In this document: positions 12,401 to 25,000 of the stretch, piece by piece
Position numbering within the stretch: position 1 is the first letter of the stretch
Layout of the letters: each line of letters opens with the position of its first letter
DNA from: Colletes latitarsis
Taxonomy: Eukaryota > Arthropoda > Insecta > Hymenoptera > Colletidae
Direction: 5' to 3'
Length of the DNA stretch: 64,000 nt
Assembly (NCBI RefSeq): GCF_051014445.1
Contig: NW_027488379.1
Coordinates: 2,604,001-2,668,000 of the forward strand
The notes under the pieces: model-generated
Database searches by the model: none
Seen by the model: only the letters and a program-made list of their open reading frames with translations
Told to the model about the DNA's origin: nothing
Translations under genes and position numbers: made by a program

Positions 12401-12600
12401 GTCTGTGATTTGCCTCCATGGGGCTAATACTTTCGCATATTTCTCATACTTGTTGGCAAGGTCCTGGGCTTCTTCTGGTTTGGATCAGGTACTAATGTGG
12501 GACCACACTAAAACAGTCGATTAAACCTGGTCTCGATCAATATTCTAGAGGATAACGTATGTTAGGTCTGGGTTAGGTCTGGGATTTGCCCTCATCAGTC
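9479..12600. repeat. Family B monomers with small local duplications
   Basis: About 18 monomers, many carrying CTTGTTGAGCAGATCCTGGG. Small duplications are visible. A block with GTGGATCCAC at 9,504 recurs at 9,857, two monomers plus one inserted base (the extra C in CAGGCCTCATAC near 9,605). A monomer containing TTGGATTTGCGGTCATCAGG occurs twice in tandem, near 11,876 and 12,052. The TTAGGGCT variant near 10,451 marks a monomer also found near 21,304, 26,879, 29,340, 34,916 and 36,147. Confidence 0.82.
9504..9513. other. Dyad variant GTGGATCCAC (paired change)
   Basis: The two central bases TA are replaced by AT, turning the KpnI core into a BamHI core while keeping the perfect palindrome. 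It is a family B variant, also at 9,857 and near 13,907, 16,546, 22,121, 32,743, 34,326 and 39,776. Confidence 0.85.
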
Positions 12601-15239
12601 TCATACTTCCTCATTCTTCACATACTTCTTGAACAGATCCTGGGTTTTCACTGCTTTGGATCCCGTAGTAATGTGGTACCACACTGAAACAGTCCATTAA
12701 ACCTGGTTTCGATCAATATTTTAGAGGATAACGCATGTTAGGTCTAGGTTAGGTCTGGCGTTTGCTCTCATCAGGCTCATACTTTCGCATATTTCTCGTA
12801 CTTGTTGGCCAGATCCTTTGCTTTTTCTGGTTTGGATCACGTAGTAATGTGGTACCACATTGAAACAGTCGTCTAAACCTGGTCTCGATCAATATTTTAG
12901 AGGATAACGGATGTTATGTCTAGGTTAGGCCTGGGATTTGCCCTCATCAGACTCATACTTTCGCATACTTCACATACTTCTTGAACAGATCCTGGGTTTT
13001 TTCTTGTTTCGATCACGTATTAATGTGGTACCACACTGAAGCAGACCATTAAACCTGGTCTTGATAAATATTTTAGAGGATAACGCATGTTAGGTCTAGG
13101 TTAGGTCTAGGGTTTGCCCTCGTCAGGCTCATACATTCGCATATTTCTCAAACTTCATGGCTAGATCCTGGGCTTTTTCTGCTCTGGATCACGTAGTAAA
13201 GCGGTACCACAATGAAACAGACGACTACACCTGGTCTCCATCAATATTTTAGTGGATAACGCATGTTAGGTCTGGATTAGGTCTAGGATTTGCCCTCATC
13301 AGTCTCATACTTCCTCATTCTTCACATACTCCTTGTACAGATTCTGGGTTTTTTCTGGTTTGGATCACATAGTAGTGTGGTACCACACTTAAACAGTCCA
13401 TTAAACCTGGTTTTGATCAATATTTTAGAGGATAACACATGTTAGGTCTGGGTCAGGTCTGTGATTTGCCCCCATGAGGCTAATACTTTCGCATATTTCA
13501 CATACTTGTTGGCCAGATCCTGGGCTTCTTCTGGTTTGGATCACGTAGTAATGTGGGACCACACTGAAACAGTCGATTAAACCAGGTTTCGATCAATATT
13601 TTAGAGGATAACGTATGTTAGGTCTTGGTTAGGTCTGGGATTTGCCCTCTTCAGTCTCATACTTCCACATTTTTCACATAGTTGTTGGCCACATCCTGGG
13701 TTTTCTGTGGTTTGGATCACGTGGTAATATGTTACCGCACTGAAACAGACCATTAAACCTGGTTTCGATCAATATTTTAGAGGATAACGCATGTTAGGTC
13801 TATGCTAGGTCTGGGATTTGCACCCATCAGGCTCATACTTTCGCATATTTCTCATACTTGTTGAGCAGATCCTGGGCTTTTTTTGGTTTGGATAACGCGG
13901 TAATGTGGATCCACACTGAAACAGTCCATTAAACCTGGTATCGGCCAATATTTTAGAGGATAACGCATGTTATGTCTAGGTTAGGCCTGGGATTTTCCCT
14001 CATCAGACTCATACTTTCGCATACTTCACATACTTGTTGAACAGATCCTAGGTTTTTTCTGGTTTGGATCACGTAGTAATGTGGTACCACACTGCGACAG
14101 TCGGTTAAACCTGGTTTAGATCAATATTTTTGAGGATAACGCATGTTAGGTCTGGGTTAGGCTTGCGATTTGCCCTTATCAGGGTCATACTTTCGTATAT
14201 TTCTCATACTTCATGGCTAGATCCTGGGCTTTTTCTGCTCTGGATCACGTAGTAAAGCGGTACCACACTAAAACAGTCGATTAAACCTGGTTTCGGTCAA
14301 TATTTTAGAGGATAACGCAAATTATGTCTGGGATAGGTCAGGGATTTGCCCTCATCAGGCTCATACTTTCACGTTTTTCACATACTTGTTGAACAGATCC
14401 TGGGTTTTTTCCGGTATGGATCACGTAGTAATGTGGTACCACACTGAAACAGTCGATTAAACCTGGTCTCGATCAATATTTTAGAGGATAACGCAAGTTA
14501 TGTCTGGGATAGGTCTGGGATTTGCCCTCATCAGGCTCATACTTCCGCGTTTTTCACATACTTGTTGAAAAGATCCTGGGCTTTTTCCGGTATGGACCAC
14601 GTAGTAATGTGGTACCACACAGAAACAGTCCATTAAACCTGGTTTCGAACAATATTTTAGAGAATAACGCATGTTAGGTCTAGGTTAGGCCTGGGATTTG
14701 CCCTCATCAGGGTCATACTTTCGCAGTTTAAACATACATGTTGACCTGATCGAGGGTTTTTTCTACTCTGTTTCACGTAGTAATGTGGTACCACACTGAA
14801 ACAGTCGATTAAACCCGGTTTCGATCAATATTTTAGAGGATAAGGGATGTTATGTCTAGGTTAGGCCTGGGATTTGTCCTCTTCAGTCCCTACTTTCGCA
14901 TTCTTCTGATACTTGTTGGCCAAATCCTGGGTTTTTTCTGGTTTGGATCACGTGGTAATATGTTACCACACTGAAACAGACAATTAAACCTGGTTTCGAA
15001 CAATATTTTTGAGGATAACGCATGCTAGCTGTAGGTTAGGTCTGGGATTTGCACTCATCAGGCTCATACATTCGCATATTTTTCGTTCTTGTTGGCCAGA
15101 TTCTGGGCTTTCTTTGGTTTGGATCACGCAGTAATGTGGTACCACACTGATACAGTCAATTAAACCTAGTTTCGATCAATATTTTAGAGGATAACGCATG
15201 CTAGGTCTAGGTTAGGCCTGGGATATGCCCTCATCAGAC
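12601..15239. repeat. 15-monomer (2,639-bp) tandem duplication, copy 1
   Basis: The block beginning TCATACTTCCTCATTC at 12,601 is followed 2,639 bp later by itself. The length equals 15 x 176 minus one base, the missing base being in the GTCCCTACTTTCGC monomer near 14,887. I noticed only two differences from copy 2: TTTTCTGTGG near 13,701 against TTTTTTGTGG, and TTTTTCGTTC near 15,079 against TTTCTCGTTC. The duplication is therefore very recent. Confidence 0.93.
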
Positions 15240-17878
15240 TCATACTTCCTCATTCTTCACATACTTCTTGAACAGATCCTGGGTTTTCACTGCTTTGGAT
15301 CCCGTAGTAATGTGGTACCACACTGAAACAGTCCATTAAACCTGGTTTCGATCAATATTTTAGAGGATAACGCATGTTAGGTCTAGGTTAGGTCTGGCGT
15401 TTGCTCTCATCAGGCTCATACTTTCGCATATTTCTCGTACTTGTTGGCCAGATCCTTTGCTTTTTCTGGTTTGGATCACGTAGTAATGTGGTACCACATT
15501 GAAACAGTCGTCTAAACCTGGTCTCGATCAATATTTTAGAGGATAACGGATGTTATGTCTAGGTTAGGCCTGGGATTTGCCCTCATCAGACTCATACTTT
15601 CGCATACTTCACATACTTCTTGAACAGATCCTGGGTTTTTTCTTGTTTCGATCACGTATTAATGTGGTACCACACTGAAGCAGACCATTAAACCTGGTCT
15701 TGATAAATATTTTAGAGGATAACGCATGTTAGGTCTAGGTTAGGTCTAGGGTTTGCCCTCGTCAGGCTCATACATTCGCATATTTCTCAAACTTCATGGC
15801 TAGATCCTGGGCTTTTTCTGCTCTGGATCACGTAGTAAAGCGGTACCACAATGAAACAGACGACTACACCTGGTCTCCATCAATATTTTAGTGGATAACG
15901 CATGTTAGGTCTGGATTAGGTCTAGGATTTGCCCTCATCAGTCTCATACTTCCTCATTCTTCACATACTCCTTGTACAGATTCTGGGTTTTTTCTGGTTT
16001 GGATCACATAGTAGTGTGGTACCACACTTAAACAGTCCATTAAACCTGGTTTTGATCAATATTTTAGAGGATAACACATGTTAGGTCTGGGTCAGGTCTG
16101 TGATTTGCCCCCATGAGGCTAATACTTTCGCATATTTCACATACTTGTTGGCCAGATCCTGGGCTTCTTCTGGTTTGGATCACGTAGTAATGTGGGACCA
16201 CACTGAAACAGTCGATTAAACCAGGTTTCGATCAATATTTTAGAGGATAACGTATGTTAGGTCTTGGTTAGGTCTGGGATTTGCCCTCTTCAGTCTCATA
16301 CTTCCACATTTTTCACATAGTTGTTGGCCACATCCTGGGTTTTTTGTGGTTTGGATCACGTGGTAATATGTTACCGCACTGAAACAGACCATTAAACCTG
16401 GTTTCGATCAATATTTTAGAGGATAACGCATGTTAGGTCTATGCTAGGTCTGGGATTTGCACCCATCAGGCTCATACTTTCGCATATTTCTCATACTTGT
16501 TGAGCAGATCCTGGGCTTTTTTTGGTTTGGATAACGCGGTAATGTGGATCCACACTGAAACAGTCCATTAAACCTGGTATCGGCCAATATTTTAGAGGAT
16601 AACGCATGTTATGTCTAGGTTAGGCCTGGGATTTTCCCTCATCAGACTCATACTTTCGCATACTTCACATACTTGTTGAACAGATCCTAGGTTTTTTCTG
16701 GTTTGGATCACGTAGTAATGTGGTACCACACTGCGACAGTCGGTTAAACCTGGTTTAGATCAATATTTTTGAGGATAACGCATGTTAGGTCTGGGTTAGG
16801 CTTGCGATTTGCCCTTATCAGGGTCATACTTTCGTATATTTCTCATACTTCATGGCTAGATCCTGGGCTTTTTCTGCTCTGGATCACGTAGTAAAGCGGT
16901 ACCACACTAAAACAGTCGATTAAACCTGGTTTCGGTCAATATTTTAGAGGATAACGCAAATTATGTCTGGGATAGGTCAGGGATTTGCCCTCATCAGGCT
17001 CATACTTTCACGTTTTTCACATACTTGTTGAACAGATCCTGGGTTTTTTCCGGTATGGATCACGTAGTAATGTGGTACCACACTGAAACAGTCGATTAAA
17101 CCTGGTCTCGATCAATATTTTAGAGGATAACGCAAGTTATGTCTGGGATAGGTCTGGGATTTGCCCTCATCAGGCTCATACTTCCGCGTTTTTCACATAC
17201 TTGTTGAAAAGATCCTGGGCTTTTTCCGGTATGGACCACGTAGTAATGTGGTACCACACAGAAACAGTCCATTAAACCTGGTTTCGAACAATATTTTAGA
17301 GAATAACGCATGTTAGGTCTAGGTTAGGCCTGGGATTTGCCCTCATCAGGGTCATACTTTCGCAGTTTAAACATACATGTTGACCTGATCGAGGGTTTTT
17401 TCTACTCTGTTTCACGTAGTAATGTGGTACCACACTGAAACAGTCGATTAAACCCGGTTTCGATCAATATTTTAGAGGATAAGGGATGTTATGTCTAGGT
17501 TAGGCCTGGGATTTGTCCTCTTCAGTCCCTACTTTCGCATTCTTCTGATACTTGTTGGCCAAATCCTGGGTTTTTTCTGGTTTGGATCACGTGGTAATAT
17601 GTTACCACACTGAAACAGACAATTAAACCTGGTTTCGAACAATATTTTTGAGGATAACGCATGCTAGCTGTAGGTTAGGTCTGGGATTTGCACTCATCAG
17701 GCTCATACATTCGCATATTTCTCGTTCTTGTTGGCCAGATTCTGGGCTTTCTTTGGTTTGGATCACGCAGTAATGTGGTACCACACTGATACAGTCAATT
17801 AAACCTAGTTTCGATCAATATTTTAGAGGATAACGCATGCTAGGTCTAGGTTAGGCCTGGGATATGCCCTCATCAGAC
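15240..17878. repeat. 15-monomer tandem duplication, copy 2
   Basis: Copy 2 abuts copy 1 without spacer. It ends where TCATACTTCCTC of copy 1 is replaced by TCATACTTTCGC near 17,880. Its right part, from about 16,465, also lies inside the first 5,575-bp unit, so the two duplications overlap. The base TTTCTCGTTC near 17,718, private to this copy, is also present in the second 5,575-bp unit near 23,293, so that unit derives from this copy. Confidence 0.92.
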
Positions 17879-20800
17879 TCATACTTTCGCATTCTTCACA
17901 TACTTGTTGAACAGATCCCGGGTTTTTTCTGGTTCGGATCACGTATTAATGTGGTACCACACTGAAACAGTCCATTAAACCTAGTTTCGATTAATATTTT
18001 AGAGGATAACTCATGTTAGGTCTAGGCCAGGCCTGGGATATGCCCTCATCAGGCTCATACTTTCGCATGTTTCTCGTTCTTGTTGGCCAGATCCCGGGTT
18101 TTTTCTGGTTTGGATCACGTAGTAATGTGGTACCACACTGAAACAGTCCATTAAACCTAGTTTCGATCAATATTTTAGAGGATAACTCATGTTAGGTCTA
18201 GGCCAGGCCTGGGATATGCCCTCATCAGGCTCATACTTTCGCATATTTCTCGTTCTTGTTGGCCAGATTCTGGGCTTTCTTTGGTTTGGATCACGCAGTA
18301 ATGTGGTACCACACTGATACAGTCAATTAAACCTAGTTTCGATCAATATTTTAGAGGATAACGCATGCTAGGTCTAGGTTAGGCCTGGGATATGCCCTCA
18401 TCAGACTCATACTTTCGCATTCTTCACATACTTGTTGAACAGATCCCGGGTTTTTTCTGGTTCGGATCACGTATTAATGTGGTACCACACTGAAACAGTC
18501 CATTAAACCTAGTTTCGATGAATATTTTAGAGGATAACTCATGTTAGGTCTAGGCCAGGCCTGGGATATACACTCATCAGGCTCATACTTTCGCATATTT
18601 CTCGTTCTTGTTGGCCAGATTCTGAGCTTTTTTTGGTTTGGATCACGCAGTAATGTGGTACCACACTGATACAGTCAATTAAACCTGGTTTCGATCAATA
18701 TTTTAGAGGATAACGCAAGTTAGGTGTGGGATAGGTCTGGCATTTGCCCTCATCGGGCTCATACTTTCGCTTTTTTCACATACTTGTTGAACAGATCCTT
18801 GGCTTTTTCCGGTTTGGATCACGTAGTAATGTGTCGCATGCTAGGTCAGGGTTAGGTCTAGGATTTGCCCTCGTCAGGATCATACTTTCGCATATTTCTC
18901 ATACTTCATGGCTATACCCTGGGCTTTTTCTGGATTGGATCACGTAGTAATGTGGTATCACACTGAAATAGTCAATTAAACCTGGTTTCGATCAATATTT
19001 TAGAGGATAACACATGCCAGGTCTGGGTCAGGTCTGTGATTTGCCTCCATGGGGCTAATACTTTCGCATATTTCTCATACTTGTTGGCAAGATCCTGGGC
19101 TTCTTCTGGTTTGGAGCAGGTAGTAATGTGGGACCACACTAAAACAGTCGATTAAACCCGGTCTCGATCAATATTTTAGAGGATAACGCATGTTAGGTCT
19201 GGGTTAGGTCTGGGATTTGCTCTCATCAGTCTCATACTTCCTCATTCTTCACATACTTCTTGAACAGATCCTGGGTTTTCACTGCTTTGGATCACGTAGT
19301 AATGTGGTACCACATTGAAACAGTCCATTAAACCTGGTTTCGATCAATATTTTAGAGGATAACGCATGTTAGGTCTAGGTTAGGCCTTGGATATGCCCTC
19401 TTCAGTCTCAAGCTTTCGCATTCTTCTCATACTTGTTGGCCAGATCCTGGGTTTTTTCTGGTTTGGATCACGTGGTAATATGTTACCATACTGTAACAGA
19501 CCATTAAACCTGGTTTCGAACAATATTTTTGTGGATAACGCTTGCTAGGTTTAGGCTAGGTCTGGGATTTGCACTCATCAGGCTCATACCCTCGCATATT
19601 TCTCATACTTGTTGAGCAGATCCTGGGATTTTTCTGGTTTGGATCACATAGTAATGTGGTACCGCACTGAAACAGTCAATTAAACCTGGTTTCGATCAAT
19701 ATTTTAGAGGATAACACATGTTAGGTCTAGGTTAGGCCTGGGATTTGCGGTCATCAGGCTCATACTTTCGCATATTTCTCATACTTGTTGAGCAGATCCT
19801 GGGATTTTTCTGGTTTGGATCACGGAGTAATGTGGTACCACACTGAAACAGTCCATTAAACCTAGTTTCGATCAATATTTTAGAGGATAACGCATGTTAG
19901 GACCAGGTTAGGTCTGGGGTTTGCTCTCATCAGGCTCATACTTTCGCATTCTTCACATACTTGTTGAACAGATCCCGGGTTTTTTCTGGTTCGGATCACG
20001 TAGTAATGTGGTACCACACTGAAACAGTCCATTAAACCTAGTTTCGATCAATATTTTAGAGGATAACTCATGTTAGGTCTAGGCCAGGCCTGGGATATGC
20101 CCTCATCAGCCTCATACTATCGCATATTTCTCATACTTGATGGCCAGATTCTGGGCTTTTTTTGGTTTGGATCACGTGGTAATATGTTACCACACTGAAA
20201 CAGACCATTAAACCTGGTTTCGAACAATATTTTTGGGGATAACGCATGCTAGCTGTAGGTTAGGTCTGGGATTTGCACTCATCAGGCTCATACATTCGCA
20301 TATTTCTCATACTTGATTGCCAGATCCTGGTGTTTTTCTGTTTGGGATCACATACTAATGTGGTACCACACTGAAACAGTCGATTAAACCAGGTTTCGAT
20401 CAATATTTTGGATGATAACGCATGTTAGGTCTGGGATAGGTCTAGGATTTGCTCCCGTCAGACTCATACTTTCGCATTATTCAAATACTTGTTGAAGAAA
20501 TCCTCGGCTTTCACTGCTTTGGATCACGTAGGAATGTGGTACCACACTGAAACAGTCGATTAAACCTGGTTCCGATCAATATTTTTGATGAAAACACATG
20601 TTATGATCTCGGTTAGGTCTAGGATTTGCCCTCAGCTGGGTCATACTTTCGCATATTTCTCATACTTTTTGGCCAGATCCTGGGCTTTCACTGCTTTGGA
20701 TCACGTAGTAATGTGGTACCGCACTGAAACAGTCGATTAAACCTGGTTTCGATCAACATTTTAGAGGACAACGCATGTTAGGTCTAGGTTAGGTCTGCGA

Positions 20801-22039
20801 TTTGCTCTAATCAGGCTCATACTTTCGCATATTTCTCATACTTGTTGAGCAGATCCTGGGATTTTTCTGGTTTGGATCACGTAGTAATGTGGTACCACAC
20901 TGAGACAGTCAATTAAACCTGGTTTCGATCAATATTTTAGAGGATAACGCATGCTAGGTCTAGGTTAGGCCTTGGATTTGCCCTCATCAGACTCATACTT
21001 TCGCATACTTCACACACTTGTTGAACAGATCCCGGGCTTTTCTGGCTTGGATCACGTGGTAATGTGGTAGCACAATGAAACAGTCGACTAAACCTGGTCT
21101 CGATCAATATTTTAGAGGATAACGGATGTTACGTCTGGATTAGGTCTAGGATTTGTCCTCATCAGTCTCATACTTCCTCATTCTTCACATACTTCTTGAA
21201 CAGATCCTGGGTTTTTTCTGGTTTGGATCACATAGTAGTGTGGTACCACACTGAAAGAGTCGATTCAACATGGTTTTGATCAATATTATAGAGGATATCA
21301 CATGTTAGGGCTCGGTCAGGTCTGTGATTTGCCACCATGAGGCTAATACTTTCGCACATTTCTCATACTTGTTTGCCAGATCCTGGGCTTCTCCTGGTTT
21401 GGATCAGGTAGTAATGTGGGACCACACTGAAACAGTCGATTAAACCAGGTCTCGATCAATATTTTAGAGGATAACGCATGTTAGGTCTAGGTTAGGCCTT
21501 GGATTTGCCCTCTTCAGTCTCATACTTTCGCATTCTTCTCATACTTGTTGGCCAGATCCTGGGTTTTTTCTGGTTTGGTTCACGTGGTAATATGTTACCA
21601 TACTGAAACAGACCATTAAACCTGGTTTCGAACAATATTTTTGTGGATAACGCTTGCTAGGTTTAGGCTAGGTCTGGGATTTGCACTCATCAGGCTCATA
21701 CTTTCGCATATTTCTCATACTTGATGGCCAGATTCTGGGCCTTTTATGGTTTCGATCACGTAGTAATGCGGTACCACACTGAAACAGTCCATTAAACCTG
21801 GTTTCGATCAATATTTTAAAGGATAACGCATGTTAGGTCTAGGTTAGGCCTTGGATTTGCCCTCATCAGACTCATACTTTCGCATTCTTCACACACTTGT
21901 TGAACAGATCCCGGGCTTTTCTGGTTTGGATCACGTGGTAATGTGGTACCACAATGAAACAGTCGACTAACCCGGGTCTCGATCAATATTTTAGAGGATA
22001 ACGCATGTTAGGTCTAGGTTAGGTCTACGATTTGCCCTC
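16465..22039. repeat. 5,575-bp tandem duplication, copy 1
   Basis: Starting near TCAGGCTCATACTTTCGC, this block is repeated with a 5,575-bp offset: markers at 17,120 and 22,695 and at 18,744 and 24,319 correspond. The length equals 32 x 176 minus 57, of which 55 come from the 121-bp monomer at 18,831 and one from the GTCCCTACTTTCGC monomer near 17,525. Spot comparisons at about ten places across the unit showed no difference. It contains an internal 528-bp (three-monomer) repeat, marked by TAGGTCTAGG at 17,841 and 18,369. Confidence 0.92.
18831..18951. repeat. 121-bp deleted monomer, first copy
   Basis: The palindrome is cut after GTG and runs into TCGCATGCTAGG. A net 55 bp is lost, covering the rest of the dyad, the AAACCTGG region and the AT-rich block. 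The next palindrome, GTGGTATCAC, is at 18,952. This is the most drastically shortened monomer I found in the window. Confidence 0.92.
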
Positions 22040-25000
22040 GTCAGGCTCATACTTTCGCATATTTCTCATACTTGTTGAGCAGATCCTGGGCTTTTTTTGG
22101 TTTGGATAACGCGGTAATGTGGATCCACACTGAAACAGTCCATTAAACCTGGTATCGGCCAATATTTTAGAGGATAACGCATGTTATGTCTAGGTTAGGC
22201 CTGGGATTTTCCCTCATCAGACTCATACTTTCGCATACTTCACATACTTGTTGAACAGATCCTAGGTTTTTTCTGGTTTGGATCACGTAGTAATGTGGTA
22301 CCACACTGCGACAGTCGGTTAAACCTGGTTTAGATCAATATTTTTGAGGATAACGCATGTTAGGTCTGGGTTAGGCTTGCGATTTGCCCTTATCAGGGTC
22401 ATACTTTCGTATATTTCTCATACTTCATGGCTAGATCCTGGGCTTTTTCTGCTCTGGATCACGTAGTAAAGCGGTACCACACTAAAACAGTCGATTAAAC
22501 CTGGTTTCGGTCAATATTTTAGAGGATAACGCAAATTATGTCTGGGATAGGTCAGGGATTTGCCCTCATCAGGCTCATACTTTCACGTTTTTCACATACT
22601 TGTTGAACAGATCCTGGGTTTTTTCCGGTATGGATCACGTAGTAATGTGGTACCACACTGAAACAGTCGATTAAACCTGGTCTCGATCAATATTTTAGAG
22701 GATAACGCAAGTTATGTCTGGGATAGGTCTGGGATTTGCCCTCATCAGGCTCATACTTCCGCGTTTTTCACATACTTGTTGAAAAGATCCTGGGCTTTTT
22801 CCGGTATGGACCACGTAGTAATGTGGTACCACACAGAAACAGTCCATTAAACCTGGTTTCGAACAATATTTTAGAGAATAACGCATGTTAGGTCTAGGTT
22901 AGGCCTGGGATTTGCCCTCATCAGGGTCATACTTTCGCAGTTTAAACATACATGTTGACCTGATCGAGGGTTTTTTCTACTCTGTTTCACGTAGTAATGT
23001 GGTACCACACTGAAACAGTCGATTAAACCCGGTTTCGATCAATATTTTAGAGGATAAGGGATGTTATGTCTAGGTTAGGCCTGGGATTTGTCCTCTTCAG
23101 TCCCTACTTTCGCATTCTTCTGATACTTGTTGGCCAAATCCTGGGTTTTTTCTGGTTTGGATCACGTGGTAATATGTTACCACACTGAAACAGACAATTA
23201 AACCTGGTTTCGAACAATATTTTTGAGGATAACGCATGCTAGCTGTAGGTTAGGTCTGGGATTTGCACTCATCAGGCTCATACATTCGCATATTTCTCGT
23301 TCTTGTTGGCCAGATTCTGGGCTTTCTTTGGTTTGGATCACGCAGTAATGTGGTACCACACTGATACAGTCAATTAAACCTAGTTTCGATCAATATTTTA
23401 GAGGATAACGCATGCTAGGTCTAGGTTAGGCCTGGGATATGCCCTCATCAGACTCATACTTTCGCATTCTTCACATACTTGTTGAACAGATCCCGGGTTT
23501 TTTCTGGTTCGGATCACGTATTAATGTGGTACCACACTGAAACAGTCCATTAAACCTAGTTTCGATTAATATTTTAGAGGATAACTCATGTTAGGTCTAG
23601 GCCAGGCCTGGGATATGCCCTCATCAGGCTCATACTTTCGCATGTTTCTCGTTCTTGTTGGCCAGATCCCGGGTTTTTTCTGGTTTGGATCACGTAGTAA
23701 TGTGGTACCACACTGAAACAGTCCATTAAACCTAGTTTCGATCAATATTTTAGAGGATAACTCATGTTAGGTCTAGGCCAGGCCTGGGATATGCCCTCAT
23801 CAGGCTCATACTTTCGCATATTTCTCGTTCTTGTTGGCCAGATTCTGGGCTTTCTTTGGTTTGGATCACGCAGTAATGTGGTACCACACTGATACAGTCA
23901 ATTAAACCTAGTTTCGATCAATATTTTAGAGGATAACGCATGCTAGGTCTAGGTTAGGCCTGGGATATGCCCTCATCAGACTCATACTTTCGCATTCTTC
24001 ACATACTTGTTGAACAGATCCCGGGTTTTTTCTGGTTCGGATCACGTATTAATGTGGTACCACACTGAAACAGTCCATTAAACCTAGTTTCGATGAATAT
24101 TTTAGAGGATAACTCATGTTAGGTCTAGGCCAGGCCTGGGATATACACTCATCAGGCTCATACTTTCGCATATTTCTCGTTCTTGTTGGCCAGATTCTGA
24201 GCTTTTTTTGGTTTGGATCACGCAGTAATGTGGTACCACACTGATACAGTCAATTAAACCTGGTTTCGATCAATATTTTAGAGGATAACGCAAGTTAGGT
24301 GTGGGATAGGTCTGGCATTTGCCCTCATCGGGCTCATACTTTCGCTTTTTTCACATACTTGTTGAACAGATCCTTGGCTTTTTCCGGTTTGGATCACGTA
24401 GTAATGTGTCGCATGCTAGGTCAGGGTTAGGTCTAGGATTTGCCCTCGTCAGGATCATACTTTCGCATATTTCTCATACTTCATGGCTATACCCTGGGCT
24501 TTTTCTGGATTGGATCACGTAGTAATGTGGTATCACACTGAAATAGTCAATTAAACCTGGTTTCGATCAATATTTTAGAGGATAACACATGCCAGGTCTG
24601 GGTCAGGTCTGTGATTTGCCTCCATGGGGCTAATACTTTCGCATATTTCTCATACTTGTTGGCAAGATCCTGGGCTTCTTCTGGTTTGGAGCAGGTAGTA
24701 ATGTGGGACCACACTAAAACAGTCGATTAAACCCGGTCTCGATCAATATTTTAGAGGATAACGCATGTTAGGTCTGGGTTAGGTCTGGGATTTGCTCTCA
24801 TCAGTCTCATACTTCCTCATTCTTCACATACTTCTTGAACAGATCCTGGGTTTTCACTGCTTTGGATCACGTAGTAATGTGGTACCACATTGAAACAGTC
24901 CATTAAACCTGGTTTCGATCAATATTTTAGAGGATAACGCATGTTAGGTCTAGGTTAGGCCTTGGATATGCCCTCTTCAGTCTCAAGCTTTCGCATTCTT

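Noticed and set aside
14807..14840. CENP-B box-like sequence around AAACCCGGTTTCGATCAA
   Set aside because: Read on the minus strand it matches part of the CENP-B core pattern, but the required CGAA end is TCAA, and most monomers lack the CCCG part. I do not call a CENP-B box.
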